Shown here one piece after another: positions 43,138 to 51,128 of a DNA stretch of 60,534 nucleotides. The translations under genes and the position numbers were made by a program. The stretch is from an uncultured Treponema sp. (lineage in GTDB: Bacteria; Spirochaetota; Spirochaetia; Treponematales; Treponemataceae): positions 1 through 60,534 of the forward strand of contig CAMOIE010000019.1 of assembly GCA_946615905.1 (NCBI GenBank), in the 5' to 3' direction. Below the pieces are notes generated by a model. The model did not search any database and was not told the origin of the DNA. It saw only the letters and a list, made by a program, of their open reading frames with translations. Numbering within the stretch: position 1 is the first letter of the stretch; every line of letters begins with the position of its first letter.

Positions 43138-46100
43138 TTAAAAGACGCTCACACGCATACCGAACGAAACCTGTGGAATGACATTTTTAATTGTGTCACT
43201 TGAGCCAGAAACATCGCTCGGTATGAACCAAACCTGACCTTCTGTATAGAAAGAAATTGTCCTAAACAATTTCTGCTTTTCAAAAGTAACTCGCGGGAAT
43301 TCAAGCTGACCCAAAACCGCACTCAAAATCTGAGCCTTGCCTGCGCCGGATTCCGTAAAGTAGGAAAAGTTTGCGCCCAAAGCGACATTCGCACTCAACC
43401 AATCCCAGTCGCGCCCCATAAACGAACCAAAAGGAATGTAGGCGACGTTTGCGAGAATTTTTCCGCCAAAAACATTTCCGCCGTAACGAAGGTTCGTCTT
43501 GTCAAACATGTCTCTCTGTTCCTGCGTAAACTGTCCGAACTGAGCCTGAAGCTTTACGTTGTCGTCAAAAAATGTAAGTCCTACGCCAACGTTAAAGAGG
43601 GTCGCCCCCCAGAACTGCCAGTCAAAGTACAAGCCCTGAATAAAGGCAGGAACTTCGTAGCTGGACTTGTCGCCCTTGCGCAAAAACAGGCTGACATTTC
43701 TAAGGGCAACGTCATCGCTGGCCAAACCGGAGAATTCCAATTCCTGGTTGTAATGGCCGCCTTCACCCGGAGAAATCAACTTTAACTCAGGCTTGTTCTT
43801 GTCAACTTGGACAATCACGCGGGTTATAGCCTTTTCTCCGTTTTTCATTACGGCCCGCACCAAAAGGAAGTGGTAGCCGTCCTCTATGTCCTCATTTTCA
43901 ACACGGTAACGCCATTTTCCGCTTGTGGAGACTTTTTTGAAAGACTTTCCGTTATCAAAAGAAACTTCAATACAGTCAACGGCCTTTTCCTTGATGACAG
44001 CCCGCATTTCCTTTGTTCCATCTTTTGACTTAGCCGCCAAAAGCTCTTCCTCAGAAATTGCATAGCCTGCGTTCCCCTTGATGAATGGCCGGTCAAAGGC
44101 AAAGTCACCGTAAGTAAAATTGTCAATCGTCACCCATGGGCCGACAGCCGTGTAAAGCAAATATTGGTCGTTTGACAAAATTGTAGAACCATCTTCTAAA
44201 ACCGCTCGGGAAGAAATCTTGTGCTTTCCGTCAGAAATCATGGTCGGATCAACAGCAAATTTATAATACCCAGCCTCCGATAAATTTGAGTCAGCAAGCA
44301 TTTTGTCGTCAACATAAAGTTCAACGTGGGCGATTTTTCCTTCGCTAGAAGCAGTTCCATAAATGTTAAAGACACCCTGCACGTGCTCACCGTTAAGGGG
44401 GTAAAGCAAAGAAACCTCAGCCGCCGGAGTATTTCTGTCCAATGTGATGTTGCGGCTGACCCTTGAAACATTTTGCGCCGCATCGATTCCAGTCAGCTCG
44501 ATGTTGTAGAATCCATCCTGCAGGCTGGAAAAGTCGACCGCCTGACTGATAATCTGCCCCGGAACAAGAGGAATTTTTGAAAGACCAGCCCCTACGGATT
44601 TACCCTCCAAAGACCGGACTGTTATGTACAAGTCTGTCAAACCGATATTGTCAGTAGTCTGGCCGGAAAAGAAAACCATTCCACGGCTCTTTGAGTCGTC
44701 AAGTGGAAGCTCCAGCTTCAAGTCAGGACAAGTGTTGTCGATATTTATCAAGGATGAATAAATTCCCTCGATTCCGTACCAGTCGACGATTTTCAAGAAT
44801 ACGACATGGGCTCCGTCAGGAATAACCCGGCTGTCAAATTCATAAGACCAGTTGACTTTAGTTTTTTCGTGGCCGAATTCGCCTATGGCCTCATTATATG
44901 AATTTCCGTTGTCTACAGAAATATAAACGGTTTTGATTCCGTTCAAGTCTTCCGCAGTTCCCTTAATCGTCACACCGCCTTTTTCAGTTTTGCTGATTTC
45001 CGGCTCCGTCACCTGACCTTTAGGTTCCGAAAGTGAAACCTTGAATTTTCTAGTGACCTCAGGGCCTTTCACCCCGTTGACATCCAAGCCGTAAACAGTC
45101 ACAGAGTGTTCATTATCGGTATAGTCCGAAAGTTTTTGAGGAATTGAAAATGAATTGTCCGGTTCTTCCGAAGCCTTTTTGAATTCACCGTCATCAATTT
45201 TGTAATAAATCGTGGATTTTCCGTCATCATCAAGAACGATTCCAGAAATCGTAAAATCCTTGGTAATTACGGAATCCTCTTCTGGCAAGGAGATTTGACT
45301 TTGTGGCAAATCAGAATTCGAATCAATTAAAAAATCCCACTTCACTAAATCCGTTGAATTTCCGGCGGCATCCGTAAACCTAAAGGACATCAGGTCTGAA
45401 AGGGGCTGCCCAAGAGTTCCAACGTCAGTAACGATAAGGGGACCGTGACTAAGCTCCACAGGAGATTTTTTTTCGCTGTCGTCAGGAGAAAAATATTCCG
45501 CAGAAACAAGACGGCTTTGGTCTTTCACCAAAAAAGCGATTGTGTTGCGGCCGTTAATCGTAGCCATGCTTTCAGGCATAATGACAGAAACTTCAGGTGG
45601 CGCAGAATCCTTTTGAATGGCTGACCACGCATAAGATTTTTCACCGTTTTCGCAAGAGGCACGAACATCGATTGTCACAAGACCGTCTGGAAGTTGGGAA
45701 AGGGGCATTTTTGCAGAATAAGGAGCGGCACCTTCCATAGAAGTCCAATTAAGACCTCCGTCCAATGAATATTCAACGGCAGCAACCGGTGAATCAGAAG
45801 AAACAACGACCTGCAAAAGTCCTTCTTTAGAAAAAGTAGCCCCCATAGCCGGGCTGACAATTTGAACGCTTGTTTTGTTTTCTGCAAGGAAAGTCTGTGA
45901 ATTTTTCTCACGGGTAAATTTAATCTCAGTAACATCACTTTTAACACCATAAATATCTGTGGCGTACAAAGTCAAAGTGTGTTTCCCATCTGAAAAATCC
46001 GCGCCAGTCCCCAAAAAAGTAGAAAAAGCCCCGGTCGTACCCAAGGTGACTTCACTCATACCGTCAATTCTGTAAGAAACGGACTCCACGCCGTCATCAT

Positions 46101-47289
46101 CAGTCGCAAGTCCCCGTAAAAGAATGATATCTCCGGCACCAACAAGCTGGTCTCTTGCCGGTGAAAGAACTTGTATTTTTGGCTTGTCGTTATTTTGATT
46201 CAAATGAATTTTTCTGCTGACTGTGACTTCGTTTCCCGCCAAATCAAGAGCGGTAACAGAAAATTCTTCATTTCCAGAATATTTGCCTGTGTCAATTTCC
46301 GTGTACCAATAGGGATCCCCAGGAATCAAGTCAAAGCTACCACGTTCATTGCCGAATTTCCAAGTCAGCTTTTGCAGTCCGACCGAATCCTTGGCATAAC
46401 CAGCAAGACCGATTTTGCCATTTACTATGTCGCCAGTTCCAGGATAGAGGATTTTTACGTCAGGCTCCGCATTGTCGACAAAATAGAAGAAAGAATACAT
46501 TCCTTCGGATCCGGTCATGTCTTTTGCCTTGAACCAACAGACAGAGGGGCCGTCCTTAACTTTTCTTGTGTCGACAGGAATCTCAAAATTCCATTCCTTT
46601 TTACGCTTATTTTTGTCTAATTTTGCTTCTGTAAAATGCTGTCCGCCATCAGTTGAATAGAATAGACTTTTTATTCCGTTGCCATCAGTCACCCGCCCCT
46701 TGATTTTGATTTTTCCAGAAACCAGCTGTCCCAAAGTCAAATTCGTAACTTCCGTGACAGGCTGACGGCGGTCAAGATTCCAAGTGACTTTCACAGGCTT
46801 ACCGTCAAGGCCATTTATGTCCGTTCCAAATGCTTCGATTGTATGGGGACCTTCTTCCAAATCGCTAGTATCAAGGTAATATGACCAAAAGTCTTTTCCC
46901 TCAACTGTAATCGGGGAATTTCCGTCCAAACGGATCTGGACTTTTCCAACAGCGTCATCATCCGTACAAATTCCTACTATATTAAGGTTGCCGGCGACCC
47001 GCATATTTTGAAGAGGATTCGTAATGATTGTAACAGGAAGGTCAGAATCAGGATCAACATAAATATTGAAGGGGCCGTCCGTAGTCACATTCCCACCCTG
47101 ATCTTGGGCTGTCACCATCACATTGTATTTGCCCTTCTTTTTTTCATTTAAATCGAAAGTTTCTTGCCAGCTGTCTTTGCTCTCTAAAGATCTTTCTTCA
47201 ACATCGTTTTTTCCATGAGCAAAAAGGGGCCCCGAAAAAAATAGAGCCGAGCCTAAAAATAACAAAAAAAACTTTTTTAAATTTTTCAT
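43138..47289 (-). CDS. Ig-repeat surface protein with C-terminal outer-membrane beta-barrel
   Basis: 1,383 residues. A signal peptide (MKNLKKFFLLFLGSALFFSGPLFA) is cleaved near residue 24. Residues ~60-1200 hold about twelve Ig-like modules with linkers like VDPDSDLPV, LDRRQPVTEV, VDNAEPDVKI, IDSNSDLPQS, IDNTCPDLKL and VDKNKPELKL, the same repeat type as in the giant partner. From about 1205 the sequence changes to amphipathic strands (LYFDWQFWGATLFNVGVGL, GGNVFGGKILANVAYIPFG, ANVALGANFSYF, TISFYTEGQVWFIP) and ends VSFGMRVSVF, a final-phenylalanine barrel signature, consistent with eight or so strands. This is a passenger-then-barrel order, as in classical autotransporters but with an Ig passenger. 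A TGAGGA ribosome site precedes the start. It heads the operon with the giant lipoprotein. Confidence 0.82.
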   Translation of the reverse strand: MKNLKKFFLLFLGSALFFSGPLFAHGKNDVEERSLESKDSWQETFDLNEKKKGKYNVMVTAQDQGGNVTTDGPFNIYVDPDSDLPVTIITNPLQNMRVAGNLNIVGICTDDDAVGKVQIRLDGNSPITVEGKDFWSYYLDTSDLEEGPHTIEAFGTDINGLDGKPVKVTWNLDRRQPVTEVTNLTLGQLVSGKIKIKGRVTDGNGIKSLFYSTDGGQHFTEAKLDKNKRKKEWNFEIPVDTRKVKDGPSVCWFKAKDMTGSEGMYSFFYFVDNAEPDVKILYPGTGDIVNGKIGLAGYAKDSVGLQKLTWKFGNERGSFDLIPGDPYWYTEIDTGKYSGNEEFSVTALDLAGNEVTVSRKIHLNQNNDKPKIQVLSPARDQLVGAGDIILLRGLATDDDGVESVSYRIDGMSEVTLGTTGAFSTFLGTGADFSDGKHTLTLYATDIYGVKSDVTEIKFTREKNSQTFLAENKTSVQIVSPAMGATFSKEGLLQVVVSSDSPVAAVEYSLDGGLNWTSMEGAAPYSAKMPLSQLPDGLVTIDVRASCENGEKSYAWSAIQKDSAPPEVSVIMPESMATINGRNTIAFLVKDQSRLVSAEYFSPDDSEKKSPVELSHGPLIVTDVGTLGQPLSDLMSFRFTDAAGNSTDLVKWDFLIDSNSDLPQSQISLPEEDSVITKDFTISGIVLDDDGKSTIYYKIDDGEFKKASEEPDNSFSIPQKLSDYTDNEHSVTVYGLDVNGVKGPEVTRKFKVSLSEPKGQVTEPEISKTEKGGVTIKGTAEDLNGIKTVYISVDNGNSYNEAIGEFGHEKTKVNWSYEFDSRVIPDGAHVVFLKIVDWYGIEGIYSSLINIDNTCPDLKLELPLDDSKSRGMVFFSGQTTDNIGLTDLYITVRSLEGKSVGAGLSKIPLVPGQIISQAVDFSSLQDGFYNIELTGIDAAQNVSRVSRNITLDRNTPAAEVSLLYPLNGEHVQGVFNIYGTASSEGKIAHVELYVDDKMLADSNLSEAGYYKFAVDPTMISDGKHKISSRAVLEDGSTILSNDQYLLYTAVGPWVTIDNFTYGDFAFDRPFIKGNAGYAISEEELLAAKSKDGTKEMRAVIKEKAVDCIEVSFDNGKSFKKVSTSGKWRYRVENEDIEDGYHFLLVRAVMKNGEKAITRVIVQVDKNKPELKLISPGEGGHYNQELEFSGLASDDVALRNVSLFLRKGDKSSYEVPAFIQGLYFDWQFWGATLFNVGVGLTFFDDNVKLQAQFGQFTQEQRDMFDKTNLRYGGNVFGGKILANVAYIPFGSFMGRDWDWLSANVALGANFSYFTESGAGKAQILSAVLGQLEFPRVTFEKQKLFRTISFYTEGQVWFIPSDVSGSSDTIKNVIPQVSFGMRVSVF

Positions 47290-47385
47290 TTGAATCCTCA
47301 GAACAATCTGAAAGATTGCAGCAAAATTTTGGTTACGTTTTCAGACAGTTCTCAAAATCTATAAATTCTCTATTTAATTTAAATA

Positions 47386-47414
47386 TCGACAAATCTAATC
47401 TTGTCCATTAATAT
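47386..47414 (+). promoter_or_regulatory. Promoter of sir2
   Basis: TCGACA (47386-47391), 17 bases, TAATAT (47409-47414), giving a leader of about 25 bases with the ribosome site AGGAGAC. Confidence 0.5.
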
Positions 47415-47444
47415 AACAAGAAAAATATAAAGGAGACTTTTATT

Positions 47445-48215
47445 ATGGCAGAAAATCTCGAAAATGTCCAAGCCCTACAGGAGATTATAAACAAAAGTTC
47501 TAGAATCGTGTTTTTCGGCGGAGCCGGAGTCTCCACGGAAAGCGGAATCCCTGACTTTCGCAGCCAAGACGGACTTTACCAGCAGGAATGGAAATATCCG
47601 CCGGAAACAATAATCTCGCGCTCGTTTTTTGACTCAGACCCAAAGGAATTCTACAGATTTTACCGGGCAAAGCTGATTATAAAGGGGGCAAAACCCAACG
47701 CCGCCCATTTGAAACTTGCAGAGCTGGAAAAAGCGGGAAAACTTTCAGCGGTCGTAACCCAGAACATCGACGGTCTCCACCAGATGGCAGGCAGCAAAAA
47801 TGTCTTTGAGCTGCACGGCTCCACCTTGCGAAACTTCTGCATGGACTGCGGGGAACCTTACGACATCGACTTTATCGCAGACAGCGAGAATTCCCCTGAC
47901 AAACTTCCGAGATGCACTAAATGCGGCGGCCTTGTAAAACCCGATGTAGTTCTCTACGAGGAAGGCTTGGACGACCGAATCATCAGTGGTGCGATAAAAG
48001 CTATTTCTGAGGCCGACACTTTGATAATCGGTGGAACTTCCCTTGTCGTCTACCCGGCGGCCGGACTCATCCGTTATTTCCGTGGCGACCACCTCGTTCT
48101 GATTAACAAAAGCTCCACCCAAGCCGACGAATCCGCCGACCTAGTAATCCATGACTCAATAGGCAAAGTGCTTTCTCAAATTATCGTGCCGCAAGGAGGC
48201 GGCAATAAAGCATAG
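47445..48215 (+). CDS. NAD-dependent protein deacylase (sirtuin)
   Basis: 256 residues that remove acyl groups from lysines using NAD. The NAD site GAGVSTESGIPDFRS is at 26-40, QNID at 106-109 and the catalytic histidine H124 in FELHGS. Four zinc cysteines are in place (C132, C135, C157, C160), and GTSLVVYPAAGL closes the fold. EFYRFYRAKL around residue 70 resembles the Thermotoga-type deacetylase rather than the YxxR desuccinylase pattern. The final 23 residues are encoded a second time just downstream (48278-48349), with two conservative changes. Confidence 0.94.
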   Translation: MAENLENVQALQEIINKSSRIVFFGGAGVSTESGIPDFRSQDGLYQQEWKYPPETIISRSFFDSDPKEFYRFYRAKLIIKGAKPNAAHLKLAELEKAGKLSAVVTQNIDGLHQMAGSKNVFELHGSTLRNFCMDCGEPYDIDFIADSENSPDKLPRCTKCGGLVKPDVVLYEEGLDDRIISGAIKAISEADTLIIGGTSLVVYPAAGLIRYFRGDHLVLINKSSTQADESADLVIHDSIGKVLSQIIVPQGGGNKA

Positions 48216-48226
48216 ACAGAAATCGC
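48145..48226 (+). repeat. Direct repeat, first copy (sir2 3' end)
   Basis: 82 bases covering the last 23 sir2 codons, the stop and a few bases beyond. It matches 48278-48359 at 78 of 82 positions; all four differences are within codons. Confidence 0.95.
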
Positions 48227-48277
48227 GACAGCGATTTGTGTTGGGTGAGGGAAGACAGGAGGTCTGACCGAACCCGC

Positions 48278-48359
48278 TAATCCATGACTCAATAGGCAAA
48301 GTGCTTTCTCAAATAGTCGTGCCGCAAGGAGGCGGCAGCAAAGCATAGACAGAAATCGC
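48278..48359 (+). pseudogene. Echo of the sir2 3' end
   Basis: Translated in the sir2 frame this reads LIHDSIGKVLSQIVVPQGGGSKA-stop, differing from the gene above by I-to-V and N-to-S. It has no start or upstream coding part. AGACAG (48347-48352) pairs with CTGTCT (48366-48371) followed by TTT, a weak terminator that the first copy lacks. I read it as the remnant of a former sir2 end. Confidence 0.85.
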
Positions 48360-48379
48360 ATTTGCCTGTCTTTTGGGTG

Positions 48380-48475
48380 GCACCCGCCTGCGTCGGGTCG
48401 CTACGTCCGGGGTTCGCTCCCGCTCATAGGCTTCGCCACAGACGAAGCCTACCCTGCCCCTTCCATCGCTGCCAC
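48380..48475 (-). repeat. GC-rich dispersed element after sir2
   Basis: It contains CACCCGCCTGCGTCGGGTCG then CTACGTCCGG, like CCCCCGCCTACGGCGGGTCG plus CTACG at 59933-59956. It also has a perfect hairpin AGGCTTCG (48428-48435) with CGAAGCCT (48443-48450), and ends CCATCGCTGCCACTG just before the parB stop. Confidence 0.6.
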
Positions 48476-48479
48476 TGAG

Positions 48480-49436
48480 TCAGTTTCCAATGATTATCTG
48501 ATAGAGTCGATCCAAATCTGACTTTGAAAAATAATCGATTGTAATCGACCCCTTGTCGTTGCTCCCCTTGAGCTGGACTTTTGTTCCCAACGCATCGATA
48601 AATTTTTGCTCAAGCTCGATAAAATCTGGGTCTCGGTTATCCTGTTTTTTATCCTTTTCCTTATTCTTCTTGTTCTTTGCCCCAGCATTCAGTTCACCGG
48701 CCAGTTCTTCGGCCTTGCGGACAGAAAGCCCGTCCCCGGTGATTTTTCCAAAAAGAATGCGCTGATTTGTCCTGTCGCTGACAGAAAGCAAGGCTCTAGC
48801 GTGACCGGCAGTCAAATCGCCTTTTACAATTGCCTCCTGCATGTCATCCGGAAGTTTAAGCAGGCGAACAGCATTTGCAACGGTCGAGCGTTTTTTTCCG
48901 ACCCTGGCTGCAACTTCTTCCTGATTCAGGCCTGACATTTCCATCAACTGATAATAGGCCTTTGCTTCTTCAATGGCGTTCAAATCCGCGCGCTGAATGT
49001 TTTCAATCAGGGCAACTTCGAGTTTCTTCTGGTCAGTATATTTTTTTAACTGGACAGGAATTTTTTCAAGTCCGGCTAGTTTTGCAGCCCTTGTGCGGCG
49101 CTCACCGGCGATAATATAAAATTCCCCAGAACCGGCATCTTCAATCGTAACAGGTTGTAAAATTCCATGTTCTTTGATTGAGTCGGCAAGTTCCTGCAAC
49201 TGGTCCTGGTCAAATTCAGTACGCGGCTGGTGGGGATTAGGCTTGAGGGCAGCAACTTTTACCCAAAGCTGACCGTTTTCATCAGCTTCAATCCCGGCCG
49301 GAAGATTTCTTTCAAAAACAGGAGTAAAATTTGCAGAATTTACAGACTGCAAGCTGACTGGGCTTGAGATTTCTTCGTCCTTCGCCTCACCCAGCAAGGC
49401 ATCGATTCCCTTTCCTAGTCCGAATTTCTTAGCCAC
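48480..49436 (-). CDS. parB: Chromosome partitioning protein ParB
   Basis: 318 residues, a CTP-dependent clamp that loads at parS sites. It opens MAKKFGLGKGIDALLGE, the usual ParB start, followed by the N-terminal box NPHQPRTEFDQDQLQELADS, the CTP-binding IIAGERRTRAAKLAG, ENIQRADLNAIEEA, and a helix-turn-helix (NQEEVAARVGKKRSTVANAVRLLKL). A lysine-rich linker leads to a short dimerisation tail. Its start overlaps the parA end by eight bases. No parS site was found in the window. Confidence 0.95.
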   Translation of the reverse strand: MAKKFGLGKGIDALLGEAKDEEISSPVSLQSVNSANFTPVFERNLPAGIEADENGQLWVKVAALKPNPHQPRTEFDQDQLQELADSIKEHGILQPVTIEDAGSGEFYIIAGERRTRAAKLAGLEKIPVQLKKYTDQKKLEVALIENIQRADLNAIEEAKAYYQLMEMSGLNQEEVAARVGKKRSTVANAVRLLKLPDDMQEAIVKGDLTAGHARALLSVSDRTNQRILFGKITGDGLSVRKAEELAGELNAGAKNKKNKEKDKKQDNRDPDFIELEQKFIDALGTKVQLKGSNDKGSITIDYFSKSDLDRLYQIIIGN

Positions 49437-50184
49437 GGCGGATTACCTCTTCAGCAAGTTTCTCATAGCTCTTTGCGCCCAAACATGAGGGGTCATAAAG
49501 GCAAATCGGCTCTCCATGGGAGGGAGCTTCAGAAAGGCGAACGTTGCGGGGAATAATCGTACTTAAAACGGTGTCTTTAAAATAGGCCTGAACCTGACGG
49601 ACGACTTCCTGTGCAAGACGGGTGCGGCTGTCGTACATCGTAAAGAAAATTCCGCCAATTACCAGTGACGGATTGATTGACTTTTGGACTTTCTTGACGT
49701 TCTGCAAAAGAAGGGTTATTCCCTCCAAGGCAAAATATTCACACTGCATGGGAATCAAAACCTGGTCTGCGGCGGCAAGTCCGTTCAAAGTCAAAATACC
49801 GAGTGACGGCGGACAGTCAATCAAAATATAATCGTATTTGTCTTTTAACGGGGCGATTGCATTCTTTAAAAAATATTCGCGGTTGTCCTGGTCTACAAGT
49901 TCGATTGCGGCACCAGAAAGGTCATTTGAGGCGGAAATAGCGTCTAGATTTTCGATTGTAGAATGTTTTACAGCCTGGTCAGGTGTGGCGGTTCCGGCCA
50001 AAAGTTCGTAAATTGTCGGTTTCTCCCTGGAAACACCAACGCCGGAAGACATATTACCCTGTGAGTCAAAATCCACAAGAAGAACTTTTTTTCCAAATTT
50101 GGCCATGTAGGCACCGATATTGATTGCGGAAGTAGTTTTTCCAACCCCACCCTTTTGATTTACAAAAACGAATATTTTCCCCAT
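49429..50184 (-). CDS. parA: Chromosome partitioning ATPase ParA/Soj
   Basis: 251 residues. The deviant Walker A is KGGVGKTT near the N-terminus in MGKIFVFVNQKGGVGKTTSA, then VDFDSQGN, DYILIDCPPSLGILTLNGL and the IPRNVRLSEAPSHG ending typical of Soj. It drives ParB-bound origins apart. I place the start at the ATG at 50184 rather than the GTG three codons upstream, because TATAGT lies seven bases before it and the family starts there. Confidence 0.95.
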   Translation of the reverse strand: MGKIFVFVNQKGGVGKTTSAINIGAYMAKFGKKVLLVDFDSQGNMSSGVGVSREKPTIYELLAGTATPDQAVKHSTIENLDAISASNDLSGAAIELVDQDNREYFLKNAIAPLKDKYDYILIDCPPSLGILTLNGLAAADQVLIPMQCEYFALEGITLLLQNVKKVQKSINPSLVIGGIFFTMYDSRTRLAQEVVRQVQAYFKDTVLSTIIPRNVRLSEAPSHGEPICLYDPSCLGAKSYEKLAEEVIRRG

Positions 50185-50191
50185 AACTACC

Positions 50192-50220
50192 ACTATACCG
50201 ATTCAAAGGCTAAAAGTCTA
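50192..50220 (-). promoter_or_regulatory. Leaderless-type promoter of parAB
   Basis: On the minus strand TAGACT (50215-50220), 17 bases, TATAGT (50192-50197), seven bases to the ATG. It is divergent from, and almost back to back with, the promoter of the next gene. Confidence 0.65.
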
Positions 50221-50238
50221 TAAAAGCACTTAAAGGTC

Positions 50239-50266
50239 TTCAAATTCTAACTTCTTTCAATATAAT
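50239..50266 (+). promoter_or_regulatory. Leaderless-type promoter of the SpoU methyltransferase
   Basis: TTCAAA (50239-50244), 16 bases, TATAAT (50261-50266), then ATCGGC and the ATG at 50273. No ribosome site. Confidence 0.6.
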
Positions 50267-50272
50267 ATCGGC

Positions 50273-51103
50273 ATGATTCAAGAGATTTCTGACCTGAACT
50301 TTCCGGGGGCAGACCTTTTCGCCTGCCTGTCAAACAACAAACTGAGGACTGCCTTTGAAGAAAAAAACGGGATTTTCATTGCCGAAAGCCCCAACGTCAT
50401 CTCACGGGCGATTTCTGCCGGATACGAGCCGGTCTCATTTTTCACGACAAAAAAGCACTTGGCCGGCGACGCGAAATTTCTTGTCGAAAAATATCCCGAC
50501 CTGCCCTTTTTCACCGGGGACGACTATCTTTTGGAGCAAATCGCGGGCTTCAAGCTGACTAGGGGAGTCATGGGGGCGTTCAGACGAAAATCTTTGCCCT
50601 CAGTCGAGTCAGTCTGCAAAAATGCCCGGAGAATTGCAGTTCTCGAAGACATCTGTGACGCGACGAATCTGGGGGCGATTTTCCGCTCGGCGGCTGCGCT
50701 TGATTTGGACGCACTTTTAATCACTCCATCGTGCTGCGACCCGCTTTGCCGTCGTTCAGCCAGAGTCAGCATGGGGAACGTCTTTTTGATTCCCTGGACT
50801 AGAATCGGACGGATTTTAGGGGACTGGCCAAAGTCCGGCATCGAAGAGTTGAAGTCGCTGGGATTCAAAACTGTCGCCCTTGCCCTGCGTGACGACTCAT
50901 ATTCTCTTGAAGACAAAGGGCTTAAAAATCAGGAAAAACTCGCTTTGATTTTAGGCACGGAAGGCACAGGACTTTCTGACCAGACAATCAGCCTTTCTGA
51001 CTTCACCGTAAAAATTCCGATGAGGCCGGGAGTCGATTCATTAAACGTTGCGGCCGCTGCTGCCGTGGCATTTTGGGAATTGAGACCGGCTCCCTTGAGA
51101 TAA
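50273..51103 (+). CDS. TrmH/SpoU family RNA 2'-O-methyltransferase
   Basis: 276 residues. An N-terminal substrate-binding domain precedes a SPOUT knot domain with the three family motifs: motif 1 NLGAIFRSAAAL (132-143), motif 2 LALILGTEGTGLSDQTI, and motif 3 IPMRPGVDSLNVAAAAAVAFWEL. It methylates ribose 2'-hydroxyls in rRNA or tRNA; the target nucleotide cannot be told. A cysteine pair (SCCDPLC) is unusual. The stop is close to the next gene, whose -35 lies over its last codons. Confidence 0.88.
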   Translation: MIQEISDLNFPGADLFACLSNNKLRTAFEEKNGIFIAESPNVISRAISAGYEPVSFFTTKKHLAGDAKFLVEKYPDLPFFTGDDYLLEQIAGFKLTRGVMGAFRRKSLPSVESVCKNARRIAVLEDICDATNLGAIFRSAAALDLDALLITPSCCDPLCRRSARVSMGNVFLIPWTRIGRILGDWPKSGIEELKSLGFKTVALALRDDSYSLEDKGLKNQEKLALILGTEGTGLSDQTISLSDFTVKIPMRPGVDSLNVAAAAAVAFWELRPAPLR

Positions 51104-51123
51104 AAGGCGGTCAGTTGTAGAAT
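51095..51123 (+). promoter_or_regulatory. Leaderless-type promoter of the methyltransferase gene
   Basis: TTGAGA (51095-51100), 17 bases, TAGAAT (51118-51123), five bases to the ATG at 51129. Confidence 0.65.
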
Positions 51124-51128
51124 CAGCT

